NCBI RefSeq assembly: GCF_964355755.1
Contig: NC_092670.1
Span: 7,031,001-7,095,000, forward strand
DNA from: Antedon mediterranea
Lineage: Eukaryota > Echinodermata > Crinoidea > Comatulida > Antedonidae
Length of the DNA: 64,000 nucleotides
Direction of reading: 5' to 3'
In this document: piece after piece, positions 32,792-45,900 of the stretch
Numbering within the stretch: the stretch's first letter is position 1
Layout: every line of letters begins with the position of its first letter
Notes under the pieces: model-generated
Seen by the model: only the letters and a program-made list of their open reading frames with translations
Told to the model about the DNA's origin: nothing
Database searches by the model: none
Program-made: the position numbers and the translations under genes

Positions 32792-33628
32792 AAAAAAAAA
32801 CAAAGCATAAAACAAGCAAATTATAAGATTCGTGCTAAGTACGGGATTGTTGATTTTCTGTACCTGCATCAATCCAATTGTGCAAGTATTGTTCCTTAAT
32901 CTGAAATTCCTATTAGACTTATATTGAGGTAACATATTATCCCAAAATTGTACAGACTTTAAAAGGCTCTCTCAAAACTTGTGAAGAAGATGTTGTTGTC
33001 ATTGTTGTGACATTAGAATAATGAAATATTCATTCACAACCCATGAGTACATTAGTTTGTTTATATTTAGTCTTAACTAACTTTTTATTGTCATCAATCA
33101 AAAATATCTATATCCTTAATAATTCGTTTCCACTGAATTTGTATTGCCTTAATACACAAATACTCATTTTAACCAGTTTTACATTTCAATAGTATTTCGT
33201 TCGATGTTAAAAATTTGTTCTCATTAACAATGCCATTAATACAAATAATGTCACTGGCAATCCAATGGTTGTCAAAAAGCGTTTTTTTAGTTTAACGAAG
33301 TGCTTTCCCAAAAGGTGCTCATTCATTATTATAAGTTTCAAATTATTTTTAGAGAATATATAATCTATGTAAGCTTTTATCATATTTTTTTTTGTAAAAC
33401 AGTGGAATATCATCGGAATAAACATAAATAATACTAGAACATTAAATATTAAGTAAAATATTAACATCACATATTTTTTTTAAATAATAATACATTGAAA
33501 TGCTTTTCCATTGAGCACCATCATTGTTCCTAATTCTTTTTAACCAGCCATGTAGTGGATGGCTAGCCTTGTTACAATTTGAGCTACAGTAATGTTGTTA
33601 AGTCAAATGCAATTTATTTTGGTAATAG
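32792..33628. other. Intron or intergenic region, no gene recognised
   Basis: AT-rich. No signal-peptide exon like those at 5301 and 13806 is found here. An 87-codon minus frame (33470-33207) is hydrophobic and low-complexity with no homology I can recognise. The acceptor of the next HYR exon is poor in pyrimidines (TTTTGGTAATAG). Confidence 0.5.
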
Positions 33629-33913
33629 ATAAGATAAGTCCAATGATTGACTGCCCAGCAAATGTCACTTCTAACAATTACATCGGAGAAGGGTATGGAC
33701 TAGTAAATGTCAGCACAGATATAGGAAGTCCAAATGCCACTGTTACCTGGGATCCTCCTGAGACAAGTGACAATAGTGGTGGACTTGTGACTGTAATGTC
33801 CTCATCTTTTGAGTCTGGTGACATGATACCAATTGGTACTAACACAATCACATATATAGCAACTGATCCTTCTGGTAATAGGGACACCTGTGTCTTTGGC
33901 ATCAAGGTTGAAG
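33629..33913 (+). CDS. HYR exon f'
   Basis: 95 codons, phase 1-1. Begins DKISPMIDCPANVTS, shares the GYGLVNVST insert with exon f (16704), has VTWDPPETSDNSGG and ends DTCVFGIKVEG. It keeps the DNSGG core that is degenerate in f. Weak acceptor. Confidence 0.85.
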
Positions 33914-36900
33914 GTAAATTATATATCTTTTAAATTTGAGCAATTAGAAATTCATGACAAATTTTATTTCATTGTTATACTATTACATATCGTAAATGTA
34001 ATTGTGAATTGTGAATAAATGTCTAACTGTTACCAATATCTACTTTTTTTAAACCAGGGTAGCCCAATCGGTCAAAACGACTCTTTTGCCTTTGGTTGTT
34101 ATGTACAAACAAAGAGTACTAAACAGAAAGTGGTCTATATTTTTATTTACATTATGAAACTTACGTGTGCCGCTCTGTACAACATAAACATTCTTATTTA
34201 TTTTGATGTTCAATATAATAAAAGATGACAAGATTATATATATTTTTTTGTAATATTTGTTACCTTGATTTTCAGTGTTGCTCTTTTTATATGGTGACAT
34301 AATATACACCTATTTTTGTATCTGTTAAATTAATTGTTTCTCTGCAAAATTGTTTATTTATATGGAATATATAATATTACTATAAATGAATTTCAGCATT
34401 AATTGTACTAAATACGTCAGTACTACACTAAGTTTTTTTTTTTACATATAATAATATTTTTTCATGTATTCAACTAGTGCTGGAGAGTTTGTTCAATCCC
34501 AACATGATAAATATGTTTATTAAGATTTTCAATATTTATTAATTCTTGTATTTCATTTCCATTTTATTACTAAATAGACAATGAGGATCCTGTCTTGGTT
34601 TGTCCACCTAATATTACAACTACTACAGCAGATGATTCAAATCAAGCACTCAATGTCAGCTGGACTGATCCAATAGTAATTGACAATTCTGGTGAAGATA
34701 TAAAACCAACGTCCAAGTACTATCCTGGAAATAATGAATTCGATATTGGTAGAACTGATGTTATATATGATTCAGTTGATAGTTCACGCAATTCAGCAAC
34801 TTGTACCTTTACTGTAACTGTTATTGGTAAGTTTGACATGTATACTCCTAATGTAACTCGATTATCTGAATATGATTGTATATTATTACTAATAAATAAA
34901 ATAAATTTATTGTCATATAAAAACATTTACATTGAAATGAATTGAATGGTTTCGGCTAACAACAAATAAATAGGACTTAAACTACATTATTTATTGAAAT
35001 TCTTGATTTTAGTAAAAACTAAACCTACTCTGTTTCACACTGTCTCAGATGATTAACAACATTATAAAGTATACTATTTATTGTTTGTCAGGGCCCGCCC
35101 GTATAGGAGGAGGTGAGGAGGCGGAGTTCCTTTAAGGGAGGTGCTTATTCGAGGATACTTTAATTTTTTAGTTGTAATAATAGGGTAACATTTATAATCA
35201 AATAGAATCCTCTAATAGATATGAAATTGGTAAAAAGAATAACAAATGCTTGGTAAATTGTAAATAACAGTCCGATGAATTCTATAGTATAATTGTGTTA
35301 TAAATATAATACAATATTGTGTTTTTGTTGTGTGTATAAATGTGGATGGGCGGTTCTAAGTGATATTTTATTGGAGAGGTATTGGCTGTTTATTCAAATA
35401 AATACCATCCTAATTGGTATAGTTAAAACATTATTTAGTTAGTTAGAAACTAACTTCCGTGGCACAGTGAGCCGTTTCGTTTCGGCCTAAGAAAGAAGAC
35501 GTTAAAAGGCTTGTAATGCGGGGAGGGGCGTACGCACGAAAGAGGGGTGGGTTTGGGAGGGGACTGGATTTGGGAGTGGGTGTCCCCCCCCCCATCGTGT
35601 CCCCCTCCCGAGCCTCAGTTTCCATTACATGTAATAACAATGTCACATAATGTAAATTTAAATAAATCCTTCCTAAATACTCTAATACGGATCTTTTTCG
35701 ACGAACTAATAATAAACTTTGATCGAAAAACACTTCATTTGGTATTGCGGCACTCCGAAAATGCCTCGATAGTGCATGTGTTTAGTGTACGACTGTGCTT
35801 TGGTGGTCTGTTTAACCTCAGATATATACCCTATAGCCGGGTGAATAACTCAATGTAATTTAGTATACAATGATTGCCGTAATCGCCGTGTCTATAACAC
35901 AAATCAATAAAATGCCAAATACGCCACACGCGTTTTTTCGGCCGTGTACATAGAACAAGACATTTCATGTTTATGTTATGCCTATGAAATAATAATAAAA
36001 AAAGAACATCATGTTTCTAGTATTTTTTATCGTTTATACGGCAAACCATTATATAAAAAACCTTCATACGCAAGAAAAAAGTTCACGATATTACACTCTA
36101 CTCCGTACAGGGGTGTAAATATACAGGTCCGCGCTAACGCTTGCACACGGACCAGGGCGGAAAATGGTGTATATTTGGAGAGTGATGACGTCAGCATTCA
36201 CACGAGGAGCGAGCTAAGACAACGTGATGCTGGTAGTGGGACTCGAGCATGCATGTGTTTTGAAAATAACTCAGTTGTGGGTATTTTCCGAAGATTTTAA
36301 ATCGCGTTTTTTTTTTAACTCTTGAATTCATAAATAGTAATTAAACTCTTACCTCTTTCACTATATAAGTTTTCGTTTATTATTATTATTACTATGTAGG
36401 CCTATTTACAGAACTATAGCTCTAGCCTATTCTTCTTAATTAAAATAGTCAAGTGCGTCGAATCCGCGTCTAGTGACGGTCGCGGGTTTGGTGCATCTTT
36501 TTTTCCCTTTAGAATTAAAGGGGGTGGCTAGCCACCACATTCACCCCCTAGATCCAGTTTTATGCGCGAAAAGAAACGTGACCAGACCCTGTTTTATGGT
36601 TAGGGCCAACCGCTTCCTTTTTCCCAATCGAACCCCCACCCAAACCAATTTAATCGACAACATGAACCCGGAAATGACTTCTACCACGTACGATTGAAAA
36701 TTTACCGATGAAATCAGAAATGTTGTTTTAAAACATTTTATAATATCTTCATAAGATAGAAATATGCAACAATATCATAATATTGAGAACTAATGTTATC
36801 AAATCATTTAAACTTTCAATTGAGAGTAGATAATTATATTTGATATACTAGGCCAATGTATTAAATACAATTGTGTATTATGATTACAACTACAGAAAAT

Positions 36901-39900
36901 TCATTTTCCTGTGTAAGAGCCATGTTTTTTTTTATTGAAACGTGTGCACTTGAATTCTTGTATATACTGTAATTCTGATTCATAATTTGTCTTTTGTATT
37001 CATTTCTTTTATTCGCAGCATAATATAACAAATGGTAACAGAATAACAAATTGTATTGTGTTTTTTGTACATAATGCAAACTAAAAAAAGTTAAAGTCAC
37101 TCAAGCCATTCTTTAAAAGTCATTCCGTTTAACAATTTGTTGACATGTGTTCACAAATCTCCTTATATCAAGATCAATTCAATTGAAATACGAATAATCA
37201 GTACTTAAGCATAGTTACATGTACTTTTCATAGATATTGAGGCTCCATTTTTTTATGGTAACTCTACCGTTGGTTGATTTCGACATATTATTCTTAGCCA
37301 TATCTATACGCTTCACATCAGTGCAGACAAGTAACACTCATGGGGTGATCCAACTTTCTTCAGATATTTTTACTACAGATAATGTATCAGATACTTAAAA
37401 CCCGTTGTTCGCTTAAATGTAGAAATACACTAATCTAAGAAGTAATATAAAGTAGTAGTTTCTGAATCAGGATCGAGGGTTGCATCGTATTGGAGGCACA
37501 GACAATTGCACGAGGATAATAATATAACTTATCAGCCTGCACATTCTAGACGTTACAAAATGTAACTGATATAAAATAGGTGTTACTATAGTTTAATAAT
37601 ATATTCATAGAATAGAATAATTTATACTCATATTCCATAATAACTGAGACAAGAATGAACATTGTTGTCTCAGTTAATAATGAGGGAGGGTTTGAATTGG
37701 AATAATCCAATATATCGAAAGACTATCCATATATTATTATCAACATTGTTTAGATCAAGAAGCTCCAGATATTTTCAATTGCCCAATGGATTTGATTGTT
37801 GACACAGCAACTGGTGAGGCATTTGCCATCAATGTCACATGGGTTGAACCGACAGCTACTGACAACTCTGATGAGACTCCTATACCAGTATCAGACTACA
37901 CTTCTGGTGATATGTTTGCACTTGGTAACACAACAGTCCAGTACAATGTCTCAGATTCAGCTGGTAACTTTAATGATAGCTGTAGTTTTTTCGTCACTGT
38001 TAAAGGTAAGAAAAGAAGAAATTAAACTTTAGCTTAAGTAATATGAATATGTCAAATGTGATCTAGTTTTAGGAGAAGGAGGATATACAATAATTTAAAT
38101 TCAGTAAATTAGCATAAAATGTTGAAAAGGTAATACAGTAGATCTTCTATTAATGGGACACCCTCGAGACCCCACACATTTTCCTCTCAAAATGCATATT
38201 CGTACCCATTCTATCTTTTCTGCATTGTTATTATAGATTTGGAGACACCATCTTTTAATGGTACATGCCCATCCAGTCCTTTGGAGGTACCAACTGATCC
38301 TCCAACCGGCAACAGACTCATTGGGGAAATGTTTGCAACTGTGATCTGGACAATTCCATCAGCAACTGATAATGTAGGTGTTGTCATGGTTACAAACAAC
38401 AGCTACCCTGGATCTCCAGTATATTTCAATATATCTTCTGATTATGACATGAATGTGGCATATGCTGCACAAGATGCAGCAGGCAATGTGGCGATATGTT
38501 CATTTTTAGTAAAAGTTGTGGGTAAGAATTAATTAAAAATAATATATAATCATTACGAAACAAGCCTGTAGAGACCAAACTGTAGTTTTTACTTATTTTC
38601 CAGACTTAACGTATATTTTAGCTCTACTTTACCGTATTGAGCACTTTCTAGACGGTTACATTGAACCGAACATTTATATAATCATTATATATATTACAAT
38701 AACTTATATCGTTCGAACAAATATTACCATACCATAAAAACATTAATTTTCTTCGGTGAATGTTAGTATATTTATATATAAAGTAAATGATGGATGAAAC
38801 TAAGCCAGGACTGTTTAATGCCTAATGTGACACCATCTCCATATACACCACTATATTCCCTTCCACGCTCTAACCAGGCCCTACATTGCTTAACTTCAGT
38901 GATCTGACGAGAACCGGTGTTTCAACGTGGTAAAGCCGTATAATTCTCACATTGATCAATAGTAATAATCTAGTCTGTATTAATTGAAATCACATTGATG
39001 TAATGCCATTAACATGGCCATAACTGTTTGCAACTCATATCTGTTTATTTCTTTATTAATATTATTATATATTATTATATATTATTAATATTTTATTTCA
39101 GACGAAGAACCTCCTGTCTTCTATACTTGTGACAACTCAACTGTTTATATCAACAACACTGCTGGTGAAAACTTTGCACCATACGCATGGATGGAGCCAG
39201 CTAATGCTGACAACATTTTAGTAGATTCAGAGAGATCAACACCTAATTTTGCACCAGGTCAAGACTTTACCGTCGGAGAAAATTATATTATTTATATAAA
39301 CTATGATACATCAGGAAACCAAAACAGTTGTAACTTTACACTTGTGGTTGTAGGTATGTTTCTGTTTCAGTTATTCCTTTACTTTACATTAATTAATATT
39401 TTAAAGATATATAATTTTTTAAATACCTTGAATTAAATAGAGTTTATTGGGATACGATAAAACAACATACTTGACGCAATTCATAGCGAAAGTACTCCTC
39501 TTGAATAATTATAATACAAGCCGAACTAATCCATATTGCTTGTAATTAGGACGTCATCAGTTGACCCACTAACGCGTTTTACAATAACCAACCATTTTAA
39601 TTTCTCGAATTATACTAAGATTCTTGGTGAATAATTTTACATTTGCCAGGTTAAAAAACATATTGGCACAGTTAAGTAAAGCTCAGTCACGATGTCCAGT
39701 TTTCCAAAAATTATAATTTTCAAAGAATCTTTGAAATATTACAAAAGAAAAGAACTAATTTAGTCTTGCTTGTATGTTTATTATATTTCAATAAAGTAGT
39801 TTTTAAAATTACAATTGTTTTTTTTTGTATTTCTGTTTAAAACATTTAAAATTAAGTTTTTAGATTTTACTCATCAAACACAGTCCTGCTATAATTTAGG

Positions 39901-42900
39901 GACGGATTATATTTACTCTTTTCTACTCATTTTGTGTGTAGATATTGAAGATCCAGCTATTGCCAATTGTCCAAACAATACTGCAAGCATAACAGATAAT
40001 GGCAAAAATTACAGTAATATTACCTGGACTCTGGAGCCTACAGCTACAGATAATGATGGTGTTGTAAGTTTTGAAAAGACACATAATTCAGGAGATTTAT
40101 TCTATCTTGGTGTTACAACTGTTAACTATACTGCTGTTGACCCTTCCGGAAATGTAGCCATATGTTTATTCAATATTACCCTTACAGGTAAGAGTTTTTC
40201 CTGCATTGAAATAGTCATGTCTTGCTCAAGCATACTGTATTGCACTGTAAGTGTTATGCTTACTGGAAGTAAAGCTTTGTGCTACAGAAAGTAATTCTCT
40301 GTTATCTGTAACTAAGCAGTTTTATAATGCATAACTTAAAGATGTATTGTCCCCCAAAAAATGAAAAATAAAGATGAAATCAAATTTTGAATAGACCGTT
40401 TTGTAGTTAACATAAAGTTATTCACTTCCACCGAAAAAAAATCCAAAAAAAATATTGATTTCGCTTATAAAAAAATCAAAATAAGTTTACCATTTTTTCG
40501 AACTCATCGGCTCAGAAATTAGGCCGGTAGAGCTAACTCATACATATGCATGATATGTTAATGAGCATCCACACAGCAGAAATCTGATCTAACAATGGAC
40601 GATGCACGTTGTATGTACGGTATGTACAACAACACCACCAGAGATCGACGCGACTGTGGGTTTCCCTGGCCTGATCGTATGTAAAGCTGAGCTGTTAATT
40701 TGTCGGTAAGTAGGCCTAGACGGTTATTTTAAATATAATAATATATATAACGCAATAATAACAGGAAGGTAAATTAATTAACTTAGCCTGGGATTTTTTC
40801 CGTTCAGGGCTTCTAGGCCTAGAATAATTAATACATGCTGCTGCATATTACTAGGCTAGTACTAGTAGTAGCAAGCAGACTGATGTGACAATCGGGTCCC
40901 TGCAGAAGATGCCCAGCTAGGCCCTATTCTATACATTGTACTCTTCATAGACTGGCCTAAGATATATGCCATCAATCTTAGCTACATTCCGAAAATACAG
41001 CCAGCTTGCTGTACCATATATATTTACAGTTGAAGCTTGTTTAACTAATTTTTATGATAAAAATAAAACAAACATTTTTCAGGGAAAATGGTTGCAATAC
41101 AAGCCTGAAATTGATAACCTTCCAGCAGCACTGTACAAGTAGACAGAGGGGAAAAGCCAGCTTAGCCATTTTACAACACAAACAAATGTTCTCTGTACTG
41201 TAGTAAGTCAAATATTTATTTTCTCTTTTTATAAGTTATAAAATTATAAGTAATGTGTTTTAATTACCATAGAAAGGTAGTATACTTATTTGACTATGTC
41301 AAAGTAAGCAATTTCACTAGCCCAATTTTGCACTAAATATGCATGATCTATTTTTTCCAGATTTTCATACTTTGCTTTTACTTTTTTTAAAGACGTTGAG
41401 CTGATGAAGACTGGAACAGAGGTCACCCAAAGACAACAATGATAGACTCGGTATTGGAATATGATTGGATATTGCAGGAAAAATATTTCTGACTCTCCTG
41501 CTGCATTCGGCCAATATGTTCTTGTCCAGCTTGTAAAATATTGTATAATTTTTTTTGTATTATATGTACAGTATATTATTTTGTAAACATAACATTCAAT
41601 AAATAAAAAAAAACTACTACAACAGTACACAGGATAAATTCTTCAAATTTACTTACACTTCATAATTTTACTGTAAATATTACAGTGCAAAAGGAGTTAA
41701 TAAAATATATATATACAGTATATCTTATTGAATTCCTGTATTGTTTTTTGTGTCAATTTGTCTACTAATTATCAATGTGTTGATTGTGGCAGTATAATTA
41801 CGACAGCTATAGTCTTCTAAGATCGCTCACATCCATTACAAAGTGTCATTTTAATACTGTAGTAAGAAACGTTTCAATAAATTGTGAATGTTGCCACTGT
41901 ACGATACATTTTATGTTTCTCACTACTGTACTTGCTCTTATTGGTCAATCAATCAACCTAAAAAAAAAAAATTTGTGTCAAAATATCTGCATAAAATGTT
42001 TATTTGCGGAATGTTAATTTGAACCTATTGCATTTGATACAGAAAATATTTTATTTTTAAAATATTGCATCAGTAAAACATCCAAAACAATATTTAGATT
42101 TTTTTTTTTTTAATTTTCACTGCCGAATAGATAGTTGAAATCTTTAAAAATTAAACCAATTCATCATGATTAAAACCAAAATACATCCTTTCTGGTGGTG
42201 GTCTACTGTAGCCCTAGCTAGCAGTGTACTGCCTAGGCCTACTACACTCTACTTCTAGAGACAGAAGTAGGCAGCAGTTTGGCTACTCGAGACTGTCAGT
42301 GCTAGTAGTAGTAGTAGACTAGTAGTACAGTAGCAGCAAATTCGGGCCTAGGCCTAGCTAGGCCTCTCCTGTTAGCGAAACAAAAACTCACCTAAATGAA
42401 TAAGATTCAACATCAAAGTTACCAACTGTAATTCTAACTTAGCATTCTGCTAGCTATAGTTTTCGTGTTTTCTTCAAGATTCGTCTCGCATCACTACTCG
42501 ACTCTCTCGCACGGACACATGCATTGCTGCTATCGTTGTTGGCTGTTGATTTGGAAAGCATCATCATCCACACGATGTATCCATACAATATGAATATTTA
42601 TGAGCTAACTCAGGTCAAGGGTTAAATTAAACCGGAACACATTTGTCTTCCAGACAAATAGCTTCCGGTTGGTTAATTTTTGCATTAAATTGCGATTTTC
42701 CCGTGTAAAAAATTATTTTTTTCAATCCAAATTGAAGTCAAAGTGAATAACATTTATGTGCAATTAAAATGGCCTATTCAACAAAAATATTGAAAAAAAA
42801 TTTTTTTTCAGGGGGACAATACATCTTTAATATTAAAGACTACTACTACTATTATTATTATTATCATTTTTAGATCTAGAATCACCTGAAATAATTGATT

Positions 42901-45900
42901 GTCCAATGGATTCGATTACAATGAGTACCAACGAAATCAGTAATACATACATAAATTGGGAAATTTCCTCGTCCCATCTCACTTATTCCTTGGTTTCTGG
43001 CATTGTTCCTTAGTATCCAGTCAGTGACAATTTTGTACATATATATATATAATATATCATCTGTCTGCTGTGCTAGATGACCTGCCCAAGACCATTTCTT
43101 TGATTATATAACTTTCACTATGTATAACTCGAATTTTTTGTTGAATATGTGCGCTTACTAAATATTATCCATTTAAAAATATACAGTTTAGTGTTATCCC
43201 TAATGATCGTAAACTATTATTTATTTATTATCGATTTATAAATTTTGAATTATTTATACAGATACAGAGTCTCCTACTTTGGACTGTGTGTCCAATGTGA
43301 CTGTATACACCGATTTAAATTCAGCAACAGCTAATGTATCCTGGCCAATACCAGAAACAACAGACAACAGTGGTTTAGAACTTACATTAACCTCTAACTA
43401 TGAACCATATACACTGTTTGATATTGGAACAACTCTTGTAATGTACACATCAACAGATACATCAGATAATGGAGAAACTTGCACGTTTAATGTAACTGTA
43501 ATTGGTAAGTTAACCTTTATATGAAAAAATACATTAACACAAATACTAAAATATATATTAGTTAAAAGTTCCTTTGTGGTATTTATTATTTCATTGTAGA
43601 TAATGAAGATCCAGTATTTGATTGTCCTGACAACATTATGGCATATACAGATGAGTCACAATATTATTCAACTGTGTATTGGAATATGTCAGTTACTGAT
43701 AATTCAGGTAATGTTACATATAATTGTACAAGTGAATCTGGTGACCAGTTTGATGCTCTTTGGCCAATTATACAACAAAATGTAAGCTGTATGGCACAGG
43801 ATCCATCAGGAAATGACGCATCTTGCTTTTTCACCGTAACGGTCGAAGGTGAGTATATCATGATTGTGAAGATTGTCTTTCACACAAATATGTTTCTTTT
43901 ACAATTCAATTCTACAATGTTAAATTAAAATACAAAGAAAATAAATAATTGCTTTCAATATTAATCTATAAGTTTAGTAAAAAATGTTGTCATGGTATAT
44001 TTAATTAGTGTTCTATAGATTTTACAAAATCTTGTTTTAGAAATATTATTACATTAATATTATTAGCTTGTCACTCTGTTATTTACAGAGTAAGTATCTG
44101 TCAGCAATAAATTGATTTGTTTAAAATTCAATAATTCTGTTTCTCTTATAGATAATGAGAATCCAAATATAACATGTCCCAGTGATTTCAACAAGTCAAC
44201 AGATAATGGAAAACCAACAGCTTGGATTCAATGGGATGTTGAATATACAGAAAACACAGAATCTTTATATGATGTCAGCCTAACAGGAACAGGCTCAAGT
44301 TATAATCAGTCTGGCGAACACTTCCCCATTGGAACAACAATACTTGAATATACAGTAACTGATGCATTTGGAAACAGTGATAACTGTACATTTTATGTCA
44401 CTGTACGAGGTGAATATTAGTTGTAAATATTTTTGGATAATTTTAATGATTTTCAGTAAAACAGTTAATGTTTGCATGAAATTGGTTATAAATAAATATA
44501 TTGCCTAACAATGCAAACAACCCACGAACCTCATACCTTCTAACTTAAAATTTTAATTGCTTAACATTGTGCGATTACTTTTTGAATTATCAATTCCCTT
44601 TCTTTTTAAACAGATGAAGAAGACCCTGTGATATCGAGCTGTTCAATGAACATTGTTTTGAATACTACACGTAAGTTACCATTCACTAATGCTACTTGGA
44701 TGACTCCAAATGCTTCAGATAATTCAGGCAATGTTACCTTAATCTCTACACATAAGCCTGGTTATGGCTTTGCAGCAACAACAACTGAAGTCACTTACAC
44801 AGCAAGTGATCCGTCTGGAAACGAAGACATCTGTATATTCAATGTTACTGTAATTGGTAAGATTAACTAATAATTTAATTTGTATTAAACAATTACTATA
44901 AAACATGTTAATGTATTTACAAAGTTTCTTTAAAAAATAGTATTACTTAAAGAGAAAGATAAACTGCATTTTAAAATGTACTTTAGATAATGTATTTTTT
45001 CGATTTATTAAACAGATGCCGAGTCTCCTACTTTTAACTGCGTGTCCAATGTGACTGTGTACACCGATTTAAATTCAGCAACAGCTAATGTGTCCTGGCC
45101 AATACCAGAAACAACAGACAACAGTGGTTTAGAACCTACATTAACCTCTAACTATGAACCATATACACTGTTTAATATTGGAACAACTCTAGTAATGTAC
45201 ACATCAACAGATGCATCAAATAATGGAGAAACTTGCACGTTTAATGTAACTGTAATTGGTAAGTTAACCTTTATATGAAAAAATACATTAACACAAATAC
45301 TAAAATATATATTAGTTAAAAGTTCCTTTGTGGTATTTATTATTTCATTGTAGATATTGAAGATCCAGTATTTGATTGTCCTGACAACATTATGGCATAT
45401 ACAGATGAGTCACAATATTATTCAACTGTGTATTGGAATGTGTCAGTTACTGATAATTCAGGTAATGTTACATATAATTGTACAAGTGAATCTGGTGACC
45501 AGTTTGATGCTCTTTGGCCAATTATACAACAAAATGTAAGCTGTATGGCACAGGATCCATCAGGAAATGACGCATCTTGCTTTTTCACCGTAACGGTCGA
45601 AGGTGAGTATATCATGATTGTGAAGATTGTCTTTCACACAAATATGTTTCTTTTACAATTCAATTCTACAATGTTAAATTAAAATACAAAGAAAATAAAT
45701 AATTGCTTTCAATATTAATCTATAAGTTTAGTAAAAAATGTTGTCATGGTATATTTAATTAGTGTTCTATAGATTTTACAAAATCTTGTTTTAGAAATAT
45801 TATTACATTAATATTATTAGCTTGTCACTCTGTTATTTACAGAGTAAGTATCTGTCAGCAATAAATTGATTTGTTTAAAATTCAATAATTCTGTTTCTCT

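Larger units (their letters stand above)
34900..42917 (+). repeat. Segmental duplication unit, copy 3
   Basis: 34900-36850 matches 7078-8850; 36851-40335 matches 919-4394; 42831-42917 matches 4398-4484. The gap is the 2.5-kb TTAA element. The left boundary lies at an AAATAAATTTATTGTCATAT repeat tail, which may have served as the recombination point. CRE copy at 36186-36193. Confidence 0.85.

Noticed and set aside
41286-41630. 114-codon minus frame inside the TTAA element as a transposase
   Set aside because: No DDD/DDE spacing or Cys-rich tail visible, too short; kept only as unexplained.
42842-42870. (TAC/TAT)n run before E5c as a microsatellite of interest
   Set aside because: It is the ordinary 3' end of the intron and occurs in the same place in copies 1 and 2.
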